DNA of 31,330 nucleotides. Source: UBA927 sp964361785 (GTDB taxonomy: Bacteria; Patescibacteriota; Microgenomatia; UBA10105; UBA927). Shown piece by piece: positions 7,355 to 13,777 of this stretch (the first letter of the stretch is position 1; every line of letters starts with the position of its first letter). The stretch lies in contig CAYIBX010000013.1 of the NCBI GenBank assembly GCA_964361785.1, positions 1 through 31,330 on the forward strand, written 5' to 3'. The position numbers and the translations under genes were made by a program. The notes below the pieces were generated by a model that saw only the letters and a list, made by a program, of their open reading frames with translations, ran no database searches and was not told the DNA's origin.

Positions 7355-8755
7355 ATGAAAAAAGTTCCACGCTCCACTAACAAGACGTACGCACTTATAA
7401 AAAGTACTATCGTAACGTGTGTCGTATTACTTCTTTCTATCGGTGTATATTGGCTTTCATTTGAAAAAAAATACGAAAACAAAGTATATCCTCGCGTAAC
7501 TGTTGATGGTATTCCATTTGGAGGAAACTCCAAAGATGAGGTTTCAACATATTGGAAAAAACAAAATATCCCATTTGAAAAAGCAACGTTTGAGTTTCGA
7601 TTTGATACATATATCGCTACGGTATCTGGGAGTACTCTTGATTTGGGATATGACGCAACGCTTTCTGCTACACAAGCCTATGCCGTTGGTAGATCTGGAC
7701 ATTTTTTTCGTGACACGATATCAAAATTTTTCACAACGTCGACCCCGTTATCAGCATACTTTCGGTGGAAATCAGACATCATTGAGACAACACTAGATGA
7801 ATTAAGCGCTCAAATCAATATACCAGTACAAGATGCACTCTTTCAATTTGAAAACAATAAAGTCACCGCATTTAAAGCATCATCAAATGGAAGGAGAGTC
7901 AATAAAGAAAATTCTCTCGATAATTTTAACAAAGCGGTCAAGTCACTTCCTCATGCGCCATCCCTTTTTATCATCATTAATATACCTGTCGATACCATTT
8001 ATCCCAAAGTAACAACCGACAAGGCAAACTCATTTGGTATAAAAGAACGTATTGGTCACGGGTATTCTGAATTTCAGGGATCTATTCCAGGAAGGATTCA
8101 CAATGTCGCTCTGGCAGCAGCTCGTATAAACGGCACGCTTATCCCCCCTGGAGAAACATTCTCGTTTAATGAAACACTTGGCGACATATCAGCAGCCACC
8201 GGATATCAATCAGCGTATATTATAAAAGAAGGTCGCACGGTGTTAGGCGACGGAGGGGGTGTTTGTCAGGTAAGTACGACCATGTTTCGTGCAGCGTTAA
8301 ACGCTGGGTTACCGATTAAAGAACGGCAAGCACACGCATACCGCGTCCATTATTATGAAGAGGCAGGATACAAAGCGGGCATAGATGCCACAGTATTTTC
8401 TCCGAGTGTCGATCTGAAAATTACAAATGACACTCCGGCACATATTCTGATACAAACCAACACCGATATTAAAAATCTCTCACTCACCTTTGAGCTCTAC
8501 GGTACAAACGATGGGAGGCGTGCGCAAATTACTGAACATGTTGTCGGCGCACAAATTGCTCCACCGACAGCGCTTTTTCAGGACGACCCTACGCTTAAGA
8601 CTGGTGTCGTCAAACAAGTGGACTGGTCCGCTTGGGGAGCGAAAGCATCTTTTCGTTACACTGTCACACGTGGCCAAGAAATGCTTGAAGATACAACATT
8701 TACATCAAACTACAGACCGTGGCAGGCGGTGTATCTTAGGGGGACACAACTATGA
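7355..8755 (+). CDS. VanW family cell-envelope protein
   Basis: A 466-residue protein with one N-terminal membrane anchor (residues 15-35) and the remainder outside the membrane. The middle region (about 45-215) resembles the putative peptidoglycan-binding repeats that precede VanW domains. The VanW core spans about 240-365, with FSFNETLGDISAATGY, the signature GGGVCQVST at 300-308, and the DATVFSPSVDLK segment. VanW was named from vancomycin-resistance clusters but its biochemical role is not settled, and it is common in CPR genomes. The gene has no Shine-Dalgarno sequence and an extended -10 box nine bases upstream. Its stop overlaps the start of the cytidylyltransferase gene by four bases (ATGA). 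Confidence 0.93.
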   Translation: MKKVPRSTNKTYALIKSTIVTCVVLLLSIGVYWLSFEKKYENKVYPRVTVDGIPFGGNSKDEVSTYWKKQNIPFEKATFEFRFDTYIATVSGSTLDLGYDATLSATQAYAVGRSGHFFRDTISKFFTTSTPLSAYFRWKSDIIETTLDELSAQINIPVQDALFQFENNKVTAFKASSNGRRVNKENSLDNFNKAVKSLPHAPSLFIIINIPVDTIYPKVTTDKANSFGIKERIGHGYSEFQGSIPGRIHNVALAAARINGTLIPPGETFSFNETLGDISAATGYQSAYIIKEGRTVLGDGGGVCQVSTTMFRAALNAGLPIKERQAHAYRVHYYEEAGYKAGIDATVFSPSVDLKITNDTPAHILIQTNTDIKNLSLTFELYGTNDGRRAQITEHVVGAQIAPPTALFQDDPTLKTGVVKQVDWSAWGAKASFRYTVTRGQEMLEDTTFTSNYRPWQAVYLRGTQL

Positions 8756-9168
8756 AAACCGTTTTAGTCGGTGGCTGCTTTGACCTTTTGCACTTTGGCC
8801 ACATTTCGTTTCTGCAAAAAGCCAAAAATTTAGGTGATCTCCTAATCGTAGCACTAGAGTCTGATGAAAATGTAAAACGTATGAAAGGAACTTCACGACC
8901 AATTCATACACAAGAACAACGGAAAAGAATGCTCGAAGCGCTCTCGTGTGTTGATAAAATCATTTCGCTCCCCACAATGAATTCTGATGTAGAATATGCG
9001 TCGCTTGTATTAAAGGTTCACCCAAATATTATAGCGATAACTGAAGGAGACGTAATGACAGACAAAAAAAGAAATCACGCAAATTCCATTAACGCTTCTC
9101 TTGTGATCATTCCCAAAATTCATACACCCTCCACTTCCCAATTAGCCAAGCTCTTAGACCTCGAGTAA
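8752..9168 (+). CDS. Cytidylyltransferase-family nucleotidyltransferase (TagD/RfaE C-domain type)
   Basis: A 138-residue HxGH nucleotidyltransferase. The N-terminal GGCFDLLHFGH (residues 7-17) carries His14 and His17 that bind the nucleotide triphosphate; RP at 49-50 and a late TPSTSQ segment fit the conserved RP and ISTTxI-like positions. Relatives transfer CMP or AMP to glycerol-3-phosphate, sugar phosphates, pantetheine phosphate or FMN. The best overall resemblance is to glycerol-3-phosphate cytidylyltransferase and the RfaE C-terminal domain, but the substrate cannot be fixed from sequence alone. A strong AGGGGG Shine-Dalgarno sequence lies eight bases upstream of the ATG, which overlaps the VanW stop. 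Confidence 0.88.
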   Translation: MKTVLVGGCFDLLHFGHISFLQKAKNLGDLLIVALESDENVKRMKGTSRPIHTQEQRKRMLEALSCVDKIISLPTMNSDVEYASLVLKVHPNIIAITEGDVMTDKKRNHANSINASLVIIPKIHTPSTSQLAKLLDLE

Positions 9169-9190
9169 AACGGTGACTGTGTTCGTCATC

Positions 9191-9213
9191 CGTCCTGAGC
9201 GTAGTCGAAGGAT
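9191..9213. repeat. Dispersed-repeat-like element CGTCCTGAGCGTAGTCGAAG
   Basis: A GC-richer 23-base element in the gap between the cytidylyltransferase and MFS genes. It has the form of the imperfect palindromic intergenic repeat I recall from many environmental bacteria (TCCTGAGC..TCGAAGGA). It ends eight bases before the MFS -10 box. Read as protein it gives RPERSRR, which makes the upstream GTG extension of the MFS gene unlikely. Confidence 0.5.
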
Positions 9214-9220
9214 CTTACGG

Positions 9221-9226
9221 TATAAT
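9221..9226 (+). promoter_or_regulatory. -10 box for a leaderless MFS/tsaD transcript
   Basis: A perfect TATAAT exactly six bases before the ATG at 9233, with no Shine-Dalgarno sequence between them. This decides the start of the MFS gene and gives the MFS-tsaD pair its own promoter within the plus-strand cluster. Confidence 0.6.
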
Positions 9227-9232
9227 ACCCTC

Positions 9233-10393
9233 ATGGAACGAAATATTAAGCTTATTGCATTTATTAATTTCTTCACTGATCTGAAACTATTTTCAGGTAT
9301 TTTAATTATATACTTTGCTCAAGTGACAGGCTCTTATGCGCTGGCAATGAGTCTTTTTTCTATAACTTCAATCTCTTCAGCTATCTTTGAAATTCCAACG
9401 GGAACGTTTTCTGATCTCATCGGTAGGAAAAAAACTGTTTTTTTCGGCGCCCTTTTTGCAACGTTTTCAGTTATCTTTTATGCAATTGGTATTTCTTTTT
9501 GGGTACTCTTTGTTGGAGCTGTGCTTGACGGAATATCGAGGTCTTGGTACAGCGGAAACAATGATGCACTGCTCCATGATTCATTACAAGAAGTAGGAAA
9601 AAAAGAGTTGTACGAGCATTATTTGGGGAAAACTAGCGCAATGTTTCAAGCGGCTCTTATGATCGGCGCCGTCGTAGGAAGTGTTGCTGCCCAATGGTCG
9701 TTTCCACTGATCATGTGGGCATCGGTCATCCCCCAAGTGACATGTATGATTATTTCAATGCTTCTTATAGAACCAAAAAAATATGCTAAACAGCATACAA
9801 CTATTTTTTCACATATAAAAATATCTTCCTTACATCTTTGGAATAATAAATTTTTGAGACTCTTAAGTCTTCAAGATATTATAAGTTTTGGTATTGGCGA
9901 ATCTTCATTTCAATTTGGCGCCGCATTTATAAATACCGTTTGGCCCCTTTGGGCAATCGGATTTTCAAAAATGATTTCGTACGGTGGTGCATTTATTAGT
10001 TACTGGTTTAGCGGCAAATTTATCCAAAAAATTGGTTCGTATAACATACTGATCATCGGCAATCTATACACACGTATCGCAAATTTTATAGCATATGGAG
10101 TCCCCACAGTATTCTCACCAATTCTTATGGCTTCATCATCCATATTTTATGGTGCGGCATCAGTTGCCAAAAACTCGCTTATGCAAAAGGAATACTTACA
10201 AAAACAACGAGCAACGCTTGGCTCTCTCAATTCATTTGTTGGTAATATATTCTATGCAATATTTGCTCCACTGCTTGGTGTCATTGCAGATACATACGGG
10301 CCCGCCAAGGCGCTTATTTTCGTACAGTTTTGTATGCTTTCAGTGTTATATATAAATTTCAAACTAAAAACTATGCAAAAAAACTCTCTATGA
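9233..10393 (+). CDS. MFS transporter
   Basis: A 386-residue polytopic membrane protein with about 11-12 hydrophobic helices. The loop between helices 2 and 3 carries the major-facilitator motif A as GTFSDLIGRKK. Substrate and direction are unknown; family members include drug exporters and metabolite carriers. An upstream GTG at 9173 would extend the frame but crosses a dispersed-repeat-like element and the promoter, so the ATG at 9233 is preferred. Its stop overlaps the tsaD start by four bases (ATGA), so tsaD translation is probably coupled to it. Confidence 0.88.
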   Translation: MERNIKLIAFINFFTDLKLFSGILIIYFAQVTGSYALAMSLFSITSISSAIFEIPTGTFSDLIGRKKTVFFGALFATFSVIFYAIGISFWVLFVGAVLDGISRSWYSGNNDALLHDSLQEVGKKELYEHYLGKTSAMFQAALMIGAVVGSVAAQWSFPLIMWASVIPQVTCMIISMLLIEPKKYAKQHTTIFSHIKISSLHLWNNKFLRLLSLQDIISFGIGESSFQFGAAFINTVWPLWAIGFSKMISYGGAFISYWFSGKFIQKIGSYNILIIGNLYTRIANFIAYGVPTVFSPILMASSSIFYGAASVAKNSLMQKEYLQKQRATLGSLNSFVGNIFYAIFAPLLGVIADTYGPAKALIFVQFCMLSVLYINFKLKTMQKNSL

Positions 10394-11469
10394 GAATCCT
10401 TGCCATTGAATCATCGTGTGACGAGACAGCGTGTGCAATTGTGGAGGATGGAGTAAAAATTCTCTCCAATGTTGTGGCATCAAGCAAAGAGCTGTATCAC
10501 AAATACGGCGGCATCATGCCGGAATTGGCCGCTCGCGAACAACTCTCTTCTATTCTTCCCGTCATTAACGAAGCACTCAACGTTCTCCCACAAGAAAAAA
10601 ATGCCATGCAAACAATTGCTGCACACATTGATTCCATTGCCGTCACTGTAGGGCCGGGACTCATTGGAAGTCTTTTGGTTGGCGTTGAAACTGCAAGAAC
10701 GATGGCAATGCTTACGGGTATCCCTATTATTCCAGTCAACCACGTGTTAGCGCACATGTATGCTAACTTCGTAATCCATGAACCAAGTACTACGAACCAA
10801 AAATCAATTGCATTCCCCGTCATTTCTTTAGTGGTCTCCGGTGGACACACGGAGTTATATCTCATGAAATCATCCAAGAAGCTGACATGGTTAGGCGGCA
10901 CACTTGATGATGCAGCGGGAGAATGTTTCGATAAAACAGCCAGACTTTTAGGATTTGGCAATGAGGGGGGTGTGGCAATAGCCAAGGCGGCAAAATGGCA
11001 CCACAAATCAAACAAACTATCTGTCATCAAACTCCCTCGTCCAATGCTGGATACAAACAATGAGTTTAATTTTTCTTTTAGCGGTTTAAAATCCGCAATT
11101 GTCAGGCTTGTTACAACTCTCAAAGAAACAACTACTGATAATATGTTAACTCCTGATATTATCGCCCATATTGCATACGAAACACAGGAAGCTATCACAG
11201 ACGTCCTCGTCAAAAAGACTCTCATGGCAGCAGAAAAATATAATGCTAAATCTATTCTTCTCTCTGGAGGTGTAGCAGCAAATACGAAACTTCGAGAAAA
11301 ATTTATCGCGTCGATCAAAAAATTCAATGTATCAATAACATTCCATGCACCACCACCAGCACTATGCACAGATAATGCTGTCTATATCGCAAGTTGCGCA
11401 TTTTTCTTGGGAAATCCAGTCCATTGGAAAGATATTGTAGCTGCCCCTGATCTTACAGTTGAAATTTAG
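10390..11469 (+). CDS. tsaD: tRNA threonylcarbamoyladenosine transferase TsaD
   Basis: The 359-residue Kae1/Qri7/TsaD enzyme that, with TsaB and TsaE, transfers the threonylcarbamoyl group to A37 of tRNAs reading ANN codons. Landmarks from the chosen ATG are ILAIESSCDETACA at the N-terminus, the metal-binding NHVLAH (His118, His122), VSGGHTEL, and the nucleotide-binding DDAAGECFDK. An upstream start at 10330 lies inside the MFS gene; the ATG at 10390 begins at the conserved N-terminus and overlaps the MFS stop. A tRNA with anticodon UAU and A37 lies nearby and would be a natural substrate. Confidence 0.97.
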   Translation: MRILAIESSCDETACAIVEDGVKILSNVVASSKELYHKYGGIMPELAAREQLSSILPVINEALNVLPQEKNAMQTIAAHIDSIAVTVGPGLIGSLLVGVETARTMAMLTGIPIIPVNHVLAHMYANFVIHEPSTTNQKSIAFPVISLVVSGGHTELYLMKSSKKLTWLGGTLDDAAGECFDKTARLLGFGNEGGVAIAKAAKWHHKSNKLSVIKLPRPMLDTNNEFNFSFSGLKSAIVRLVTTLKETTTDNMLTPDIIAHIAYETQEAITDVLVKKTLMAAEKYNAKSILLSGGVAANTKLREKFIASIKKFNVSITFHAPPPALCTDNAVYIASCAFFLGNPVHWKDIVAAPDLTVEI

Positions 11470-11541
11470 CACTTTACTGACTCAGCATACTATAGAGCAC
11501 TTATGGCTATTTTTATGATAGAAAAAAATAATATATGTAAC

Positions 11542-11563
11542 ACACATGAATCGATTCAAGTGT
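11542..11563. other. 22-bp near-perfect dyad in the tsaD/idi convergent gap
   Basis: ACACATGAATC followed directly by GATTCAAGTGT pairs at 10 of 11 positions with no spacer. It lies in the 103-base convergent gap between tsaD and idi, which otherwise contains no gene. It could be a weak hairpin ending both transcripts or a protein-binding site; no U-tract follows directly. Confidence 0.4.
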
Positions 11564-11572
11564 ACTACATTG

Positions 11573-12097
11573 TTATGGTAGATTATGAGAGGCCAATATC
11601 ATGGCTTCTTCTTTACACCAGGGAGAATATGGTTTGAAATTAGATTGTATTTCTTCTAAAAACTCTTGCCAATCTATCCATTTCCAATCATCCACTTCAT
11701 CTTTTTTGGGCACTGGGTCGCCATCAAAATATCCAACTACTATTGGACAAATTTCATTTTCCACAATCCCATTGTTATCAGCAAATGTATATCGATAAGG
11801 TGACACTTCTTTTACCTCTACACCACTGACTCCAAGCTCCTCAACTAATCTCCTTTTTGCCGCATCGACAACTGTTTCATTTGGCGCAGGGTGCCCACAA
11901 AGTGTATTGGTCCACACGCCTGCGAATGTTTTTTTTGTTGATGCTCTTTTTGTAAGCAACAGTTGCTTTTTGGAATTGAAAAGAAAAAGAGAAAACGCCC
12001 GATGAAGAGGAGTGTCTTTTGTGTGAACAGTATCTTTGCGTGCCGTTCCTATCTGATTATTTTGTTCATCCACCAACACTACGAGTTCTTCCATCAT
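11573..12097 (-). CDS. idi: Isopentenyl-diphosphate delta-isomerase, type 1 (Nudix fold)
   Basis: Type 1 IDI interconverts IPP and DMAPP, the two isoprenoid building blocks. From the ATG at 12097 the protein has 174 residues, close to the roughly 180 of bacterial type 1 enzymes. The catalytic Cys67 lies in TNTLCGHP and the metal/acid glutamates in ENEICP near 113-115; the Nudix-like helix is AAKRRLVEELG, and the conserved SPWC occurs near the C-terminus. The longer frame to 12124 uses a non-ATG start and overlaps the promoter. No other isoprenoid genes are nearby, so it may act on imported or separately made IPP. A TTGACT-17-AACAAT promoter candidate lies at 12110-12138. Confidence 0.92.
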   Translation of the reverse strand: MMEELVVLVDEQNNQIGTARKDTVHTKDTPLHRAFSLFLFNSKKQLLLTKRASTKKTFAGVWTNTLCGHPAPNETVVDAAKRRLVEELGVSGVEVKEVSPYRYTFADNNGIVENEICPIVVGYFDGDPVPKKDEVDDWKWIDWQEFLEEIQSNFKPYSPWCKEEAMILASHNLP

Positions 12098-12109
12098 TTT
12101 TATGTGTAA

Positions 12110-12138
12110 ATTGTTAACGGTCAATTTGTAACAGTCAA
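12110..12138 (-). promoter_or_regulatory. Candidate promoter of idi
   Basis: Minus-strand TTGACT, 17 bases, AACAAT. The predicted start site is within about six bases of the ATG at 12097, so the leader would be very short. The region also contains two copies of TAACnGTCAA as direct repeats. Confidence 0.4.
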
Positions 12139-12149
12139 CTGTTATTATG

Positions 12150-12221
12150 TGCGTCCAGATGGATTCGAACCACCGACCAATTGTGTATAAGACAATCGCT
12201 CTACCGCTGAGCTATGGACGC
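12150..12221 (-). tRNA. tRNA-Ile, anticodon UAU
   Basis: A complete 72-base cloverleaf: seven-pair acceptor stem (GCGTCCA with TGGACGC), D-stem GCTC/GAGC, anticodon stem ATTGT/ACAAT, loop CTTATAC, and T-arm GGTGG-TTCGAAT-CCATC with one G-U pair. The discriminator base is A73 and CCA is not encoded. Loop positions 34-36 are UAU, which reads AUA (isoleucine). A37 fits t6A modification by the TsaD pathway. Most bacteria instead read AUA with a CAU tRNA modified by TilS, so this is an uncommon type. A TATAAT box lies 14 bases upstream. Confidence 0.9.
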
Positions 12222-12235
12222 ATAGAGTAAATCAT

Positions 12236-12241
12236 ATTATA
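12236..12241 (-). promoter_or_regulatory. -10 box of the tRNA gene
   Basis: A perfect TATAAT on the minus strand, 14 bases before the mature tRNA 5' end. Transcription would start around 12229, leaving a short 5' leader for RNase P. No good -35 box is visible. Confidence 0.6.
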
Positions 12242-12289
12242 CCACCGTTTATTATTAATCAGAAAAATTGAATTTCTTTGTTATCATGC

Positions 12290-12305
12290 CTGCCTGCGCA
12301 GGCAG
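12290..12305. repeat. GC-rich palindrome CTGCCTGCGCAGGCAG
   Basis: A perfect 16-bp palindrome, preceded by an extra CTGC unit, between the ATP-grasp gene and the tRNA promoter. On the plus strand TTTTAAAA follows, so it might double as a weak terminator. It belongs with the palindrome at 18499-18518 (shared CTGCCTGC..GCAGGCAG arms). Confidence 0.7.
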
Positions 12306-12325
12306 TTTTAAAACATGGCAAACGA

Positions 12326-13717
12326 TTATGCGGCTAAAAGAGTCTGCATCGTGGCCTCTAGCTCATATGCGCGTTTTTTATTCGCGCCAAAGATGACAAA
12401 CGCCAATAGATTATATGTAAGTAAATTTTCAGAAATAATTATAATCCCCTCTCGCTTCTCTTTGGTAAAAAGTATCGGCTCTAACCGATTGAGAATATCT
12501 GAAAATGTAAATTTCTTGCCCGCTGGCAAATCATGGGAATTATTGGAAATAATATACGTGAGATACATATAGTCTTTGCCAAAAAAATACTGCGCGACAT
12601 CGTGCACATGTGTGCCGCCCGTGCGCCTAACGTTTGATTCCGTCACATACACCTGACCATTGCGGGATGCCACAAAATCCACGTCAAAATACCCACGATA
12701 CCCAGCAGCTCTATACTGCTCTGCAATATAAAATCCAGTGTCTACGAGTCTTGCTGCCACCTGATCTGAGATGACATCGTTATGGATCTCCATCCCACGA
12801 AATGACCCTTCAGGCGTCACCCGCATACCGCCATAAAACGAAAGTTCGACGTGGCCGTTTTTCAATATTCTAAACTCAACATTCGGACACCCACCACCGA
12901 TAGACGGATTAATGGTAATATATGACTCGATAACGATCGGAAACAAATTCCAATATGCATCTTTTTTAATTATCGATAATATCTTTTGTTGACACTGATA
13001 AAATTCAATTGGCAACTCCCCTTCTTTAAACAAAAGCACGCCCACTCCCGAATGTCCCTTGTTCGTCTTTAATACAACTCCACGTTCTTTGATGTATTTA
13101 TTGGCTGCAATTCGAGACGCATCGATAATCCCGCTTGCGATCACGCCCTCCGCCATCATAAGGTCCGGCTCGATTGCACGACTCTGTTGAGCCAGTTGCC
13201 GTATACCCGATTTACTTCCATAAAAATTTACTGTCCATGCGTCATCTTCCTCTGGTGAATCTGGAGTTGAAACAGTTAATCCTTTCTCACGCAAAAATCG
13301 AACGAGATCTAAAAATGGTTGCGACGTGGAGTAGCTTTTTAGCACCAAACGCCTTTGTCCATTTGCTGCCTGATCTAATTGTGCAATGATCGCGGGATCA
13401 TCCATGATATCTTGAGAAATAACACCTGTGTGTTTTTTGGGAACCAAGACACGAAAATTTCTCTTTCCCATCAACCGCTCAAAATATGACCAAAACTCGT
13501 TTCCAATTGGTTTAGGAAAAATAAAAATCATTCGCTCTTCTGCACAAAATGAAAATAAATCTCTATCACCCCAATCTGCACTCTCATCTATCTCACGCGT
13601 ACGCTCTTTATCACTGGACATCGCTTGAATAAACGACCATACGTCTTCAGGCATATTGAAAATATATACAGTATTTGGAAGAGATTTTGGTTCTCCTACT
13701 TCATCTATTTTTTCCAT
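12326..13717 (-). CDS. ATP-grasp ligase-like protein
   Basis: A 463-residue protein with a pre-ATP-grasp N-terminal half and an ATP-grasp domain at about 200-375. The nucleotide-binding segment VLKTNKGHSGVGV (Lys217) and the metal/catalytic segment GYFDVDFVAS plus VTESNVRRTGGTH (Glu360, Asn362, Arg364) are clear. ATP-grasp enzymes join a carboxylate to an amine or thiol through an acyl phosphate; this layout resembles peptide-ligase relatives with a PreATP-grasp domain, but the substrates are unknown. The peptide DLPAGK (396-401) is encoded by a small palindrome and looks inserted. A TATAAT box five bases before the ATG and the absence of a Shine-Dalgarno sequence suggest a leaderless message. 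It stands alone, downstream of the ATPase operon. Confidence 0.8.
   Translation of the reverse strand: MEKIDEVGEPKSLPNTVYIFNMPEDVWSFIQAMSSDKERTREIDESADWGDRDLFSFCAEERMIFIFPKPIGNEFWSYFERLMGKRNFRVLVPKKHTGVISQDIMDDPAIIAQLDQAANGQRRLVLKSYSTSQPFLDLVRFLREKGLTVSTPDSPEEDDAWTVNFYGSKSGIRQLAQQSRAIEPDLMMAEGVIASGIIDASRIAANKYIKERGVVLKTNKGHSGVGVLLFKEGELPIEFYQCQQKILSIIKKDAYWNLFPIVIESYITINPSIGGGCPNVEFRILKNGHVELSFYGGMRVTPEGSFRGMEIHNDVISDQVAARLVDTGFYIAEQYRAAGYRGYFDVDFVASRNGQVYVTESNVRRTGGTHVHDVAQYFFGKDYMYLTYIISNNSHDLPAGKKFTFSDILNRLEPILFTKEKREGIIIISENLLTYNLLAFVIFGANKKRAYELEATMQTLLAA
12516..12529. repeat. Small palindrome encoding LPAG inside the ATP-grasp gene
   Basis: TTGCC-CGCT-GGCAA: a five-pair stem with a four-base loop, encoding DLPAGK on the minus strand. 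The coding outcome (LPAG) is the same as that of the larger palindrome at 18499-18518 when read in frame, which suggests a common type of insertion. Confidence 0.5.
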
Positions 13718-13722
13718 AAAAA

Positions 13723-13728
13723 ATTATA
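13723..13728 (-). promoter_or_regulatory. -10 box for a leaderless ATP-grasp transcript
   Basis: TATAAT on the minus strand, five bases (all T) before the ATG at 13717; no Shine-Dalgarno sequence. The preceding 60-base gap to the ATPase stop holds no gene. Confidence 0.5.
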
Positions 13729-13777
13729 TAGCAATAAAAGAAGAATACTCTACCCAGTCAAAATGTAAAGGGGAAGT

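Noticed and set aside
9173..9232. GTG-started N-terminal extension of the MFS protein
   Set aside because: The extension reads through a dispersed-repeat-like element and the TATAAT box, and is not membrane-like. The ATG at 9233 fits better.
10497..11369. A 290-codon minus-strand open frame
   Set aside because: It lies entirely within tsaD on the opposite strand, and tsaD has clear catalytic motifs. The frame is a by-product of tsaD codon use.
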